From assembly GCF_023283845.1 (NCBI RefSeq), contig NZ_JAKILC010000010.1, positions 91,391 to 155,390 of the forward strand: 64,000 bases of DNA. Direction: 5' to 3'. Positions 28,856-38,696 of the stretch are shown in pieces. Below the pieces are notes generated by a model. It was not told where the DNA came from. It saw only the letters and a list, made by a program, of their open reading frames with translations, and ran no database searches. Within the stretch, counting starts at the first letter, position 1; each line of letters opens with the position of its first letter. The translations under genes and the position numbers were made by a program. The stretch is from Shewanella marinintestina. GTDB lineage: Bacteria > Pseudomonadota > Gammaproteobacteria > Enterobacterales > Shewanellaceae.

Positions 28856-31050
28856 CCCTGGATATGGATCCTAACCAACAATCCATTATTGATACTTTTT
28901 TCGAATACATTCGCGCTGAAGATTTTGAGCAAGGTTTTCACTGGGCCAGAAAAGCATTACAAAGCTACAATTCGAGTGCATTTGAGATCACAAACCAACT
29001 TGAGCAACAAGCTAAGATTGATAAAGAACAGTTACAATCACTGCCACCCGCTGAAGTTCTATTATTATTCTGTGCTTGTTACAGCTATGCCCGCCACGAA
29101 ATTGAAGAGAGTAACTGGTACCTGCATGCCGAAACCTTAGTTAAATCAAGCATTACAGCCCTTGAAACATTGCCAAACTCAGGTTTAAGTAAAGCATTAT
29201 GTGCTTTCGCGGCAATTCAAATTGATATCTGTTATATCGACCGAGGCATATACACCAGCCAAGATTGGCTAATGGCTGAAGCAGCAACCAATATTGCTAA
29301 TCATCTTGCCCACGTCAGTGCACTGACCAATAGCTTCAATACCACTGAACACCAGCTATACGCCAAATACCTTGTTCCTGAATTTGCCGCTTATCAACAC
29401 TTTAATGACGGCATAAGCATTATTGCCGAGCTATACGCTATTCGCTGGGGGGAGCCTACATTACTAACTGCTAAGATGACCCAATTACGGCCTAAGTTTA
29501 TACAAGCAGTCAATGCGCTAACAGCTGATGACAAATACATCATGTCAACGGATCTTGAAGCACTGTGGCCACCTTTAACCTTCTTTAGTGAAAACAGACA
29601 AAAAGCCTCAGGTGAGCTAATTGTTGAGCGCGGTATGATAAGTATTTCCTACTTTGCCAATATCAATCACCTTGTAACGAGAGAGTTAAGGCAAACCTTA
29701 AAAGATATTGTTGCCAACGCCCCAGCCAAGCACCCTCTTTATCTAAGTGATTGGGCAGCAGAAACGCCGCAAAGTAATATGTTAAATGACATTTGGGCCG
29801 GCATTGCCAGAGACTTTGAAGATATCTATTCATGGCAGCTACCAGAGCTAAGCTTACCGTTTCGTAATAAAACCGACAGCGGTCAACGACTAACGTTTGA
29901 TGTCGAACTTATTTACTATCCAATGGGCATATTTGCACTGAATCTAAAAGCACCACTCGATAATGTCACTGCGAGCGGCGTTCGTCACGCCATGTCTTTA
30001 GGTACCCCCTTTGCGATGGATCAAGATATGCGCTGGCACGATCAACAAGTGGGTCTGTTAGAAGATTTTGCCAAACATCGTTTTAGCGAACTTGGCGATA
30101 TCTTAAATCGTTTTTTTGACCACTATAAAGAAGAGGTCGACGACTTAATCATTTTTAACACCTCGGAAAATCGCTTTGTCTCGACCATGCTAGATAGAGT
30201 TGCTGAACGCATTGGCGATAAGCACCAAGCCATGACCGCTAAATCTCTTAAGTCGCACTTTGCTTACCCAGCCTTTGTACTACCGCAGCGAGAACTCCGA
30301 AGTGCCGTTGATGATTGGTGCCTGCGCAGCGTCACCCACGAGCAACATAACCTTAATCGAGACTGTTATAACCACGACGAGTTTGTGTTTACTAACCACC
30401 ATGAATGCGTACTGGGTTTATTACAGCAGCCGAATTGGGTACTAGAGCAATCATCAGAAATGATGGAGGTTGCAGCAGCGGTCAATAACCTGTTTCACCT
30501 AACCAATAAGCTACTCGACAAACAGCTACGGATAAACTTAGAGCAAGCCGTCCCTAAGCTCAAAAGCAAAAACGCCTCAGCGGCAAAATTGCGAGCTCAG
30601 GTTAAAAAGCTTACCGATGAAGGCGAGTGTTTAAAGCAGTTTACTATTGATGCTCACTGGTTATTAGATCTGATTAATGCAGGTAGTATGATGACCTTCC
30701 CAGACCATACTAGGATGATCCAAAAGGTCTTTCATTATATGGATTTTGAAAAGCTGCACACCCGCACTCAAGATACCTTAGATAAAATCCAGCATCGCCA
30801 ACAAGAGATCATCAACGAAACCGGTAAACTTTACGAAAAAATTCGTACCCGCAACAGTAAACGATTTACCCGCGTCTTATCTGGTTCAATGGCGCTGATC
30901 TCAATCGGTGCATTAAAAGATATTTTTGATATTCTCAATGGCAGTAAAATGGGCTTTGAGATCTCAGGTCCCTTACAAGTCAGTATTGTGACCTTTTTTG
31001 GTATGTTACTGGTGATATTGTTAATCAATAAAAATGAAGGCGATAAATAA
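28852..31050 (+). CDS. Large protein with CorA-like C-terminal membrane anchor, unknown function
   Basis: 732 aa. Most is soluble and helical. The last 130 residues are a long helix predicted to form a coiled coil (MDFEKLHTRTQDTLDKIQHRQQE), then FTRVLSGSMALISIGALKDIF and a final hydrophobic helix (VSIVTFFGMLLVILLI), ending in a short charged tail. That order resembles the stalk helix plus two membrane helices of CorA-superfamily channels, but no GMN motif is present. There are no nuclease or NTPase motifs. It is coupled to the GNAT gene by a 4-bp overlap. Function unknown; a membrane effector or channel is one possibility. Confidence 0.7.
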   Translation: MTLDMDPNQQSIIDTFFEYIRAEDFEQGFHWARKALQSYNSSAFEITNQLEQQAKIDKEQLQSLPPAEVLLLFCACYSYARHEIEESNWYLHAETLVKSSITALETLPNSGLSKALCAFAAIQIDICYIDRGIYTSQDWLMAEAATNIANHLAHVSALTNSFNTTEHQLYAKYLVPEFAAYQHFNDGISIIAELYAIRWGEPTLLTAKMTQLRPKFIQAVNALTADDKYIMSTDLEALWPPLTFFSENRQKASGELIVERGMISISYFANINHLVTRELRQTLKDIVANAPAKHPLYLSDWAAETPQSNMLNDIWAGIARDFEDIYSWQLPELSLPFRNKTDSGQRLTFDVELIYYPMGIFALNLKAPLDNVTASGVRHAMSLGTPFAMDQDMRWHDQQVGLLEDFAKHRFSELGDILNRFFDHYKEEVDDLIIFNTSENRFVSTMLDRVAERIGDKHQAMTAKSLKSHFAYPAFVLPQRELRSAVDDWCLRSVTHEQHNLNRDCYNHDEFVFTNHHECVLGLLQQPNWVLEQSSEMMEVAAAVNNLFHLTNKLLDKQLRINLEQAVPKLKSKNASAAKLRAQVKKLTDEGECLKQFTIDAHWLLDLINAGSMMTFPDHTRMIQKVFHYMDFEKLHTRTQDTLDKIQHRQQEIINETGKLYEKIRTRNSKRFTRVLSGSMALISIGALKDIFDILNGSKMGFEISGPLQVSIVTFFGMLLVILLINKNEGDK

Positions 31051-31060
31051 TTGACGATAA

Positions 31061-31094
31061 CGCGGAGCTGCAAGGAAATCCTAGTCGCTCCGCG
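31061..31094. terminator. GC-rich hairpin between convergent genes
   Basis: CGCGGAGC / GCTCCGCG, 8-bp perfect stem, just past the stop at 31050. No T-run, so its role in termination is uncertain. Confidence 0.35.
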
Positions 31095-31101
31095 GGTGAC
31101 T

Positions 31102-32124
31102 TTAGCAAGTTGCCGCTGCACATAAGTCTAAGCTTGCATTAATGCTTTGGTCACCTAGAGCACGGTCACGTAGCTTGCTCATATCACCTCTAGTAGTACC
31201 TTGAGGCAAGCGAGTGGGCAGTATCGGTTGCCACTTACCATTATCGCCTAGCTCTGCAAACTTGAACTTAAAGGCCAAGTTACCAAACATACCCAAGCGT
31301 AAATCACTCACAACCAAATCGTCAGCTTGCACGTCATAGCGCACAAAATCATGAGTAAAGGTTTGTAGTGCTGTCAGCTCACTAGGCTCTACAGCTAACG
31401 GCCACTGACCCTTAGGCTGAGCGATAAACTCGATATTAGGTTGATTATCTAATACCGATGCTAAGCCCTCCCAATAACGTTCGCCGTCGAGGAACACCAC
31501 TCGCCACAACAAGGTATTTAACGGCGTTGGCGTAATAAAAACAGCATCTGCATTTATCGATACCGCAGCGATGCTAGCTTCAGCTCGGTTCTCAATCAGC
31601 CCTTTGGCAAACAGTGTCCAACCCAAATAGACTGATGATAGTATCAAGCCAATCGCGCAGCACCGACTCAGTAATGGCCGTTTTACTAAGCCAACGCCAA
31701 TAGCAATAAGTAATGGCAAGGTATACAAGGGATCAATAATAAACACGCTCGACAACGAATAATAACCTGCAATGGGCCAGAGTAACTGGGTGCCATAACT
31801 CGTAAACGTATCTAGTAGTGGGTGAGTGATTAAGCTCGCAGCAATAAGAAACCACAATCGAGAAAATGACCAACCGGCTAACGGTTTAAAACGTTTAAAT
31901 AAACCAGCTAGCAATAAAGAAAACGGCAATAATATTAATAACGAATGTGAGAAACCACGATGCTTAACGGTATTACTAATATCATCACCGTAATCAATAA
32001 ATACATCCAAATCAGGTAAAGTGCCAAGCAATGCACCTGCAAGTAATACTTTAGCATTGCAACGTTTCCCCGCTATAACGCCAGCAACCGTGGCGCCTAA
32101 CGCCGCTTGAGTAATAGAGTCCAC
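31102..32124 (-). CDS. YdjM/DUF457-type membrane-bound metal-dependent hydrolase
   Basis: 340 aa. The start MDSITQAALGATVAGVI, the PDLDVFIDYGDD segment, KHRGFSHSL and ITHPLLDTFTSYGTQLLWP are the His/Asp motifs of the DUF457 family (YdjM, listed as LexA-regulated in Escherichia coli). Four to five membrane helices lie in the first 180 residues; the C-terminal part is soluble. The substrate is unknown for the family. It lies 38 bp downstream of the Bax-like gene on the same strand, so both may share a transcript. Confidence 0.85.
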   Translation of the reverse strand: MDSITQAALGATVAGVIAGKRCNAKVLLAGALLGTLPDLDVFIDYGDDISNTVKHRGFSHSLLILLPFSLLLAGLFKRFKPLAGWSFSRLWFLIAASLITHPLLDTFTSYGTQLLWPIAGYYSLSSVFIIDPLYTLPLLIAIGVGLVKRPLLSRCCAIGLILSSVYLGWTLFAKGLIENRAEASIAAVSINADAVFITPTPLNTLLWRVVFLDGERYWEGLASVLDNQPNIEFIAQPKGQWPLAVEPSELTALQTFTHDFVRYDVQADDLVVSDLRLGMFGNLAFKFKFAELGDNGKWQPILPTRLPQGTTRGDMSKLRDRALGDQSINASLDLCAAATC

Positions 32125-32162
32125 AAAAAAATCTCTCGTTAGTATTATTTTAACTTAGAAAA

Positions 32163-33143
32163 TTACCGCTTAATCGGTTCATTAAACCGATAACGCTTGC
32201 TGCCTGTCTCAAGTAAATTTGCTTTAGCGTAACTATCTAAACTATGTCGCTTAATCAATGCGCGCAGGTTATCTACGTATGCTTGGCCTCTGGTCGAGTA
32301 ATGAGTCAAAGCTTGCACCAACTCATAACCTGTTAATTGATTTTTCTGCGCTAAAGCACGGCGTAATATTCTAAGCTCTTGATACGCTAAAGTCGTATTC
32401 AGGTTATGCATGTAACTCGCCGTACTTTGGTACAAATTAGCAAAAGCAGCCACCTTTACATCGCCACCAGGCGTCGTTAAATAGTCCCCACCGCTTTGTG
32501 ATAAATGCTCACCGAACAGGTTATTGCCAGCTTTAGCAAAATAACTGCTGCCCCAACCACTTTCATCTATCGCCTGAGCCAGCACCATACCAGTAGGCAC
32601 TATATCGAGCCGCAGCAAAAGCTCATCAATATTTTTAGACTCTACAAGATATGTATCAAACAAGCCTTGTAACCACTGAGTTTCCGCTGCCGACCACTGT
32701 GATTTAGGCTTTGCTGATAGCGTAATAACCTGCGCTCTGACTCGTAATAACTGGTTATTAACCGCCTTAATCGTCGGTAACATTAAACGAATAAAACCTG
32801 AGATTTTATTAGCTACCGTAAGCTCATTTAAATCATTAGGTAGGTTTTCAATAAAGTAACTAGGGAGCTGTTGGCTTTGGAGTACAGTGCTCAGTTGATA
32901 GTGATTATTGTCAAACTCTGCAATCAAATCTTTTGCTTTATTTAAACGGATAACGGCAACGTCAGGATAAATCTTTGTCAGCAGTTCAGGTGGTAAAGGC
33001 AGCGCTTTATCAATATTTTCAAAGGCATTTAAGCTAAGCTTATGAGTTTGGAGCTGAGGTTGTTCGCGCGCTAAACTGATATTGGCAAAAGCCATGGGGG
33101 AAACAAGGAAGATAATACTAGCGATAATTTTGGCTAAAGACAT
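32163..33143 (-). CDS. Bax-like glucosaminidase-domain protein
   Basis: 326 aa with a signal peptide (about residues 1-25). The C-terminal half is a lysozyme-like glucosaminidase fold: VPTGMVLAQAIDESGWGSSYFAKAGNNLFGEH, with the likely catalytic Glu in AQAIDESGWG, followed by VAAFANLYQSTASYMHNLNT and YSTRGQAYVDNLRALI. This matches Bax of Escherichia coli, a periplasmic peptidoglycan-associated protein. It precedes the DUF457 gene by 38 bp. Confidence 0.85.
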   Translation of the reverse strand: MSLAKIIASIIFLVSPMAFANISLAREQPQLQTHKLSLNAFENIDKALPLPPELLTKIYPDVAVIRLNKAKDLIAEFDNNHYQLSTVLQSQQLPSYFIENLPNDLNELTVANKISGFIRLMLPTIKAVNNQLLRVRAQVITLSAKPKSQWSAAETQWLQGLFDTYLVESKNIDELLLRLDIVPTGMVLAQAIDESGWGSSYFAKAGNNLFGEHLSQSGGDYLTTPGGDVKVAAFANLYQSTASYMHNLNTTLAYQELRILRRALAQKNQLTGYELVQALTHYSTRGQAYVDNLRALIKRHSLDSYAKANLLETGSKRYRFNEPIKR

Positions 33144-33273
33144 TCAAGCCCTCTACTTTGTGCTGTTTACTCGGTTAGATTAACCAATATATATCAGCGA
33201 AATGACAATACCAATCAGTATCAAAAGCAGTTTATCTTTAATGAGTTAATAACAACAAAATTACGCCAACAAA

Positions 33274-33297
33274 AAAGGCCGCTAACGCGACCTTTTA
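33274..33297 (-). terminator. Terminator of the DUF3297 gene
   Basis: AAAAGGTCGC / GCGGCCTTTT stem (one G-U pair) with a 4-nt loop and T6 on the minus strand. Confidence 0.7.
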
Positions 33298-33325
33298 ATT
33301 GATTAAGCATAATAAAAGCTTATGT

Positions 33326-33574
33326 TTACTTATAAAATGCTTCAATAGTGCCTTTTACAGTGATCATCAAAGGCTGACCACGACGGTCTAATGCTTTGTG
33401 AGAAGGCACTTTAACCCAACCTTCGCTGATGCAGTATTCTTCAACATCAAAACGCTCTTTACCGTTAACCGTAATACCGATATCGAATTCAAAAATAGCT
33501 TCCACATGATGTGGGCTACGTGGGTTAACTGAAAGACGATCTGGTAATGCTGGTTTTGCAGTAGTGTCAGTCAT
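33326..33574 (-). CDS. DUF3297 family protein
   Basis: 82 aa. LPDRLSVNPRSPHHVEAIFE, DIGITVNGKERFDVEEYCISEGWVKV and the final KGTIEAFYK are the conserved blocks of DUF3297, a proteobacterial family with no known function. No signal or membrane segment. Monocistronic with its own terminator. Confidence 0.88.
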   Translation of the reverse strand: MTDTTAKPALPDRLSVNPRSPHHVEAIFEFDIGITVNGKERFDVEEYCISEGWVKVPSHKALDRRGQPLMITVKGTIEAFYK

Positions 33575-33761
33575 AATCCTGGCCTGTAGTATAAATTGCT
33601 GTAAATAAAAAGTGCGCTATTGTAGGCAATACAAGGCCTATGCTCAATAGCGACCGTCACAAATGTTAGTGGATTCTCGCCAGTATTCAAGACACAAACT
33701 TTTTTCACTATTGAGTCCAGCTTTTCTCTCAACCAATAACAAGCATACTCTTATAAAAAAC

Positions 33762-34091
33762 CTAAGAATCACGAGTATCTGCAGGTTTATTGTTATTCAC
33801 CGTGTTTTTCAGATGCTGCATAAACGTTTTAAAGTGCGGCATAAAATCCACAAACAATGGATGTTTACGATCCCCCATCATCACTGGCCCTAATAGACGT
33901 AATGCAACTCCGACTCTAGTCGCCAATGATGCATCTAAACCGCTCGCTTGTTTGAGGCTTTCAACAATTTTGAACAGATCTTCTCTATCTTCCAACTCAA
34001 ACTCTAATGTCCTCCCCTTAACTTGCTCATCTATGCCAATTTCTTCAATGGTGATTCGATAGCAATTATCTTTTCTAACTTTAGTACCCAT
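33762..34091 (-). CDS. DUF3861 family protein
   Basis: 109 aa. YRITIEEIGIDEQVKGRTLEFELEDREDLFKIVE and VALRLLGPVMMGDRKHPLFVDFMPHFKTFMQHLK match the DUF3861 family as I recall it (the KHPLF-EE/DFMP block is diagnostic). Cytosolic, function unknown. Confidence 0.75.
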   Translation of the reverse strand: MGTKVRKDNCYRITIEEIGIDEQVKGRTLEFELEDREDLFKIVESLKQASGLDASLATRVGVALRLLGPVMMGDRKHPLFVDFMPHFKTFMQHLKNTVNNNKPADTRDS

Positions 34092-34479
34092 AGTGACCCC
34101 TGCATGTTAACCCTGATTAAGTTATCGCTCAGAGCGTGATTCACGTCAATAAGCCCAATCAGTACACGTTATCAACGAACCTTAAATATGCTCTTATTTA
34201 TAGCGGCTTGAATCGACATCATTCATTTAGCGCTCTCTAAAAAAACGGATATACAATCAACCTACAATGCCCAAGATATTCATGGCTAAAATTGACTAGT
34301 CCTCTGAAATTAACCATGAATTTGTTGACTTGCTTATAGGTAATCATTAATATCCGCCCCCAGCAAAAAGCGGCCCGCTGCGGCTTACCCTATCTTTTCT
34401 TTTTGCTCTATATCAGCTGATCTCGGTCAGTTGTTTCTCTATTTTTATAAAGTGAGAGACAACCATTTTTGAGACCAGA
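34092..34479 (+). other. Intergenic region upstream of the NRAMP-like gene
   Basis: About 390 bp between divergent genes. Presumed promoters only; no clear Fur, MntR or other box was recognised. Confidence 0.4.
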
Positions 34480-35718
34480 ATGACCAGCCAAACCGCACCT
34501 AAAATAACACCTACAACTAGCGTAACAAATACTCACGCTTGGAAAAATAAAGCAATTCTTAGTGTTGCCTTTTTAATGGCAATGACATCAGTTGGCCCAG
34601 GTTTCCTAACCCAAACGGCCGTATTCACCAATATCTATAAAATAGATATGGCATTCCCTGTTTTTGCCTCAATGTTTATCACATTTGCCATTGTCATGAA
34701 CCTATGGCGTATTGTCGGAGTTTCTGGTTTACGGATCCAAGATATCGCGAATAAGATTGCCCCAGGTGCAGGTTATTTTATCGGTATTTTATTAGCCCTT
34801 GGTGCTGTGGCTTTTAACTTTGGTAACGTCAGCGGTGCTGCACTAGGGTTAAATGTGCTAACCGGTGTTGATACCATCTGGGGAGCACTATTTACTGGAG
34901 TAGTAGGTTGCCTACTGTTTGTTTTGCATAACGCCTCAAAGCGCATGGATCAAATGGCCCGTTATTTAGGCCTGTTTATGATAATTCTAATCGCCTATGT
35001 TGCCATGACTAGCTTACCACCTATGGGGGAAACTTTAACCGCTGCGGTCATGCCTGTTGATATTGGTAACCTAATACTACCAACGCTTACGATCGTCGGC
35101 GGTGCAGTGGGCGGCTACTATACTGGCGCACAAAGATTGGTTGATATAGGACTGCAAGGCAAAGACAACATAGGCGCAATTAAGTCTGCTGCTTGGGCGG
35201 GGATCTCAATTGCCGTGGTTATCCGAATCTTATTGTTCTTAGCTGTATTTGGCGTTATTGCAGCTGGCGGCGTATTAGATACAAGTAACCCTGCAGCCGA
35301 TGCGTTCAAACAAGGTGCCGGTGATTTAGGTTATTTTATTTTTGGTCTAGTGCTATTTGTCGCCTCGATTACCTCAGTTGTAGGTAATTCATATATGGCA
35401 GTGTCTTTAGTTAAAACCCTATTCCCTGTAATTAAGCGCCAAGAAAAAGCGTGCTGTATTGGCTTTATCATATTCACCAGCGTTGGCACTATATTGATGG
35501 ATATGCCTATTTTATTGTTAATGTTGGCAGGCCTGATTAACAGTTTAATCTTACCTATCGTGCTAGCATTTATGCTTACTGCTACTCGTCGCAAAGACAT
35601 TGTTGGCGACTATAAGCATCCGCTTTACTTGTCGCTCATGGGAGTTGTGATTGTATTGGGAATGGGCATAGCAAGCTTTGGCAATGTAGGTAACTTTATC
35701 GCTAAGTTTATTATCTAA
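34480..35718 (+). CDS. Divergent NRAMP-superfamily transporter
   Basis: 412 aa with about 11 membrane helices and an NRAMP-like layout. In helix 1, where manganese/iron NRAMPs have DPGN, this protein has GPGFLTQ (near residue 40). In helix 6, where MPH is expected, it reads GGAVGGYYTGAQR. The acidic and methionine metal ligands are therefore missing, so classical Mn2+/Fe2+ transport is unlikely. A GPGF-type subgroup exists (YcsG of Bacillus is one I recall), with unproven substrates. Monocistronic, inner membrane. Confidence 0.78.
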   Translation: MTSQTAPKITPTTSVTNTHAWKNKAILSVAFLMAMTSVGPGFLTQTAVFTNIYKIDMAFPVFASMFITFAIVMNLWRIVGVSGLRIQDIANKIAPGAGYFIGILLALGAVAFNFGNVSGAALGLNVLTGVDTIWGALFTGVVGCLLFVLHNASKRMDQMARYLGLFMIILIAYVAMTSLPPMGETLTAAVMPVDIGNLILPTLTIVGGAVGGYYTGAQRLVDIGLQGKDNIGAIKSAAWAGISIAVVIRILLFLAVFGVIAAGGVLDTSNPAADAFKQGAGDLGYFIFGLVLFVASITSVVGNSYMAVSLVKTLFPVIKRQEKACCIGFIIFTSVGTILMDMPILLLMLAGLINSLILPIVLAFMLTATRRKDIVGDYKHPLYLSLMGVVIVLGMGIASFGNVGNFIAKFII

Positions 35719-36014
35719 CAATCCTTATAACATTGGCTCGGTTCAACTAAACCGCGCCAATGTCTGTTCTCACGACCTCATCCGACTCGCCTTTTTGGTG
35801 GCCAATCCCGCATTTGTATTGTATTACTCACGGTCTCATACACTAAAGTCCTAACTACAAATCCCCTATTCACCTGTATTGTTCTCCCCATTCACGTTAA
35901 AATGCGCAACAAAAATAACACCCTTACTTAACAATGCATGGGTTAGTTATCTGATTTAATTCGTAATGCATTGTTATAAAACTACTTAATGCCTTCAAGG
36001 AGTCGAGAAGTCAC

Positions 36015-37442
36015 ATGAGAGTCAGCCAATTAATTTTAGCCATAATATCCTTGGGACTAGCAACACCCGCTTTTGCCAGCGACGCTGGACTGGATTTAAC
36101 ACAATCGGGTGTAGGTTATGCAGCATTAATCATATTTTTTCTGGCTTATTGTTTAGTGATGGGAGAAGAATATTTACAACTGCGTAAATCAAAACCAGTA
36201 CTGTTAGCAGCCGGCATTATCTGGTTGATGATAGGTTTTGCTTATCAACAACAAGGCCAGATTGAAGTGGCTAAACAGGCCTTAGAGCATAACTTACTAG
36301 AATACTCTGAGCTATTGCTGTTCTTACTGGTTGCAATGACCTATATCAGCGCCATGGAAGAAAGACGATTGTTTGATAGTTTGCAAGCATGGATGGTCAG
36401 TAAAGGCTTTAATTTCCGCACCTTATTTTGGCTAACCGGCTTTCTCTCTTTTGTTATTTCACCTATCGCAGATAACCTTACAACCGCTCTGTTAATGTGT
36501 GCCGTTGTTATGAAAGTCGGTGGAGACAATTTAAAATTTATTAATATCGCCTGTATTAATATAGTGGTTGCAGCCAACGCAGGCGGCGCATTCAGTCCAT
36601 TTGGCGACATCACAACCTTAATGGTGTGGCAAACAGGCTTAGTCAGCTTTGTTGAATTTACAGACTTGTTTATTCCATCGCTGGTTAATTACATTATTCC
36701 GGCAGTGATCATGTCGTTCTTTGTACCTAAAACTAAGCCCGATTGTGCGAATGAGAAGGTCGAGCTTAAACGTGGTGCCAAACGCATTGTCGCGCTATTT
36801 ATTCTAACCATTGCCACAGCCGTAAGCTTCCACGCTTTAGTCCACTTCCCACCAGTTATTGGCATGATGATGGGTCTAGGTTATTTGCAGTTCTTTGGTT
36901 TTTACCTACGCAAAACCTTGCCACGCTCGTTAGAGAAAAAGAAGGCCGTTGCCTTAGCCAATAAAGATGAAACTGCACTAAAACGCTTAGGTTCAGTGGT
37001 TCCATTTGATGTATTTAAACGTGTATCACACGCAGAGTGGGATACCTTGCTGTTTTTCTATGGCGTTGTTATGTGTGTTGGCGGACTGAGCTTGTTAGGT
37101 TATCTCGGTATGGTGTCAGATGTGATGTACAACCAGTGGGATCCTGTTTGGGCTAACGTTATGGTCGGCATACTTTCAGCCATTGTTGATAATATTCCAG
37201 TGATGTTTGCGGTACTCACCATGCAGCCTGAACTGAGCTTAGGTAACTGGCTGCTAGTGACCTTAACCGCAGGCGTTGGCGGCAGTATGTTATCTATCGG
37301 TTCCGCGGCTGGTGTGGCACTAATGGGCGCCGCCCACGGTAAATACACCTTCTTTGGCCACCTAAAATGGATGCCAGTAATTGCCCTTGGTTATGCAGCG
37401 AGTATCTTGTGTCACTTATGGCTAAACGCGGATCTGTTTTAA
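36015..37442 (+). CDS. nhaD: Na+/H+ antiporter NhaD
   Basis: 475 aa, normal NhaD length, a member of the ion-transporter superfamily of marine bacteria. It starts with a cleavable signal-like segment (MRVSQLILAIISLGLATPAFA). Key segments: SPIADNLTTALLMCAVV and NAGGAFSPFGDITTLMVWQTG in the first half, IVDNIPVMFAVLTM and GVGGSMLSIGSAAGVALMG in the second, where D-N-P/T and GS residues line the ion path. It exports Na+ or Li+ against H+ at alkaline pH. Ends at a perfect palindromic terminator shared with torC. Confidence 0.93.
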   Translation: MRVSQLILAIISLGLATPAFASDAGLDLTQSGVGYAALIIFFLAYCLVMGEEYLQLRKSKPVLLAAGIIWLMIGFAYQQQGQIEVAKQALEHNLLEYSELLLFLLVAMTYISAMEERRLFDSLQAWMVSKGFNFRTLFWLTGFLSFVISPIADNLTTALLMCAVVMKVGGDNLKFINIACINIVVAANAGGAFSPFGDITTLMVWQTGLVSFVEFTDLFIPSLVNYIIPAVIMSFFVPKTKPDCANEKVELKRGAKRIVALFILTIATAVSFHALVHFPPVIGMMMGLGYLQFFGFYLRKTLPRSLEKKKAVALANKDETALKRLGSVVPFDVFKRVSHAEWDTLLFFYGVVMCVGGLSLLGYLGMVSDVMYNQWDPVWANVMVGILSAIVDNIPVMFAVLTMQPELSLGNWLLVTLTAGVGGSMLSIGSAAGVALMGAAHGKYTFFGHLKWMPVIALGYAASILCHLWLNADLF

Positions 37443-37467
37443 TATTTGAACAGCAATCTTCATAAAC

Positions 37468-37497
37468 AAAAAAGCTCGGCTTAAGCCGAGCTTTTTT
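37468..37497. terminator. Perfect palindromic bidirectional terminator (copy 1)
   Basis: 30-bp perfect palindrome with arm AAAAAAGCTCGGCTT and its complement, between convergent nhaD and torC. The same core recurs at 41534-41563. Confidence 0.85.
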
Positions 37498-37535
37498 GTA
37501 TTTCTAACGCTATACCATAATAAACAAAAGCCGTA

Positions 37536-38696
37536 TCAGTTTGACCTCATCATGTCTTTCCCATGCACTTGTAAATACTTTAGCAGCGTCTGTTCCTCTG
37601 TCGGCGTGAGAGAGTTATAAGGCTTCATCGACTTTAACGAGCTTATCCACTGATTTGCTGGTAAGAAATCTGGGGCTGTCACAGCATGGCAGGCACTACA
37701 AGTCTCGTTATACATACCTTCAGCATATTGCCAAATAGAGTCGATGTTAGGTTGCAAGTAAGTCTGGGTAATCCAGGCTGTTACCTCAACCTGTTGCCAC
37801 ATCATCCCGGTGGTTGGGTCGCGTTTTTCTTGGATCAGTTTCTCTGTCGCTTTAGCAGACTCTTTCAACTTAGCAACACTTATCAATTTTCCAAGCTCTT
37901 GAGTAATAATGCCACTTTGAGCAGACTTTTCATGCCAGCCGGAAAATTTAATCTGCAACATGTCATTTTTAGTCGCTAACACAGTTACAGTAGATGCAGG
38001 TAACAGCATTCCTTCATTGGTGCCACTTTCATCTGGATCTCTATAGAGTTGCTTCTCCGTTAATGTGTAAAGCGTGGTGACTGACGGCGCTATAGCTGAA
38101 TTTGCTTTTAACTGTTTAAACACCTCATGAAACTTCTCACTCACCATCGGCAACTGATGCGCGATGCCTTTATGACACTCGATACAGTTCATATTTTTAG
38201 CTGCAGCACCGGTCATGGCTGCAGCCGCTGCTGGTGATTGCTTGGCATGATCCATAGCATCATAAGTGTGGCAGCTTTTACAGGGTGCTGAGTTAGTGTC
38301 AGCCATCATTTTCCAAACATCTTCAGCCATCTTTTGTCTGTGTTGCTCAAACTTTAAGGGAGTATCGACATCACCAGAAATATACTCGCTATAAATATCA
38401 CCTAAACCGCCGATCTTGGCTTTAAGAAAGTCTATCGGGTTATCTTCCGGAATATGGCAATTACGGCATTCAGCCCGCACTCCTGCGGCATTTTTAAAGT
38501 GAATGGTATTTTTATATTCATTGTAGTTCTCATCCATTGAATGACAGGAAACGCAAAACTCGGTGCTCGAGCTATATTCAACCGACTCATGAAATACAAA
38601 CACACCAACGAGAGTCATAACGACTGCAATAAGCGCAATAGTAAAAACCGAGTATTTAGCACTCGGTTTAGTAAGAAAATGCCAAGCTCTCTTCAT
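37536..38696 (-). CDS. torC: Pentaheme c-type cytochrome TorC (NapC/NirT family)
   Basis: 386 aa, one N-terminal membrane helix (about 15-36) anchoring a periplasmic domain. Five CxxCH heme sites: C48-H52, C77-H81, C139-H143, C171-H175 (the tetraheme NapC-like part) and C333-H337 in a C-terminal monoheme domain, the hallmark of TorC/TorY over tetraheme NapC. It passes electrons from menaquinol to a periplasmic molybdenum reductase. The gene is divergent from the reductase gene, 179 bp apart, instead of in the usual tor operon order. A heme-lyase, torD, torE or torR/S/T gene is not present in this window. Confidence 0.88.
   Translation of the reverse strand: MKRAWHFLTKPSAKYSVFTIALIAVVMTLVGVFVFHESVEYSSSTEFCVSCHSMDENYNEYKNTIHFKNAAGVRAECRNCHIPEDNPIDFLKAKIGGLGDIYSEYISGDVDTPLKFEQHRQKMAEDVWKMMADTNSAPCKSCHTYDAMDHAKQSPAAAAAMTGAAAKNMNCIECHKGIAHQLPMVSEKFHEVFKQLKANSAIAPSVTTLYTLTEKQLYRDPDESGTNEGMLLPASTVTVLATKNDMLQIKFSGWHEKSAQSGIITQELGKLISVAKLKESAKATEKLIQEKRDPTTGMMWQQVEVTAWITQTYLQPNIDSIWQYAEGMYNETCSACHAVTAPDFLPANQWISSLKSMKPYNSLTPTEEQTLLKYLQVHGKDMMRSN

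Noticed and set aside
33209..33230. Sequence similar to the MITE end (CAATACCAATCAGTAT)
   Set aside because: Only about 15 bp match, with no second arm or continuing similarity; too short to call a copy.
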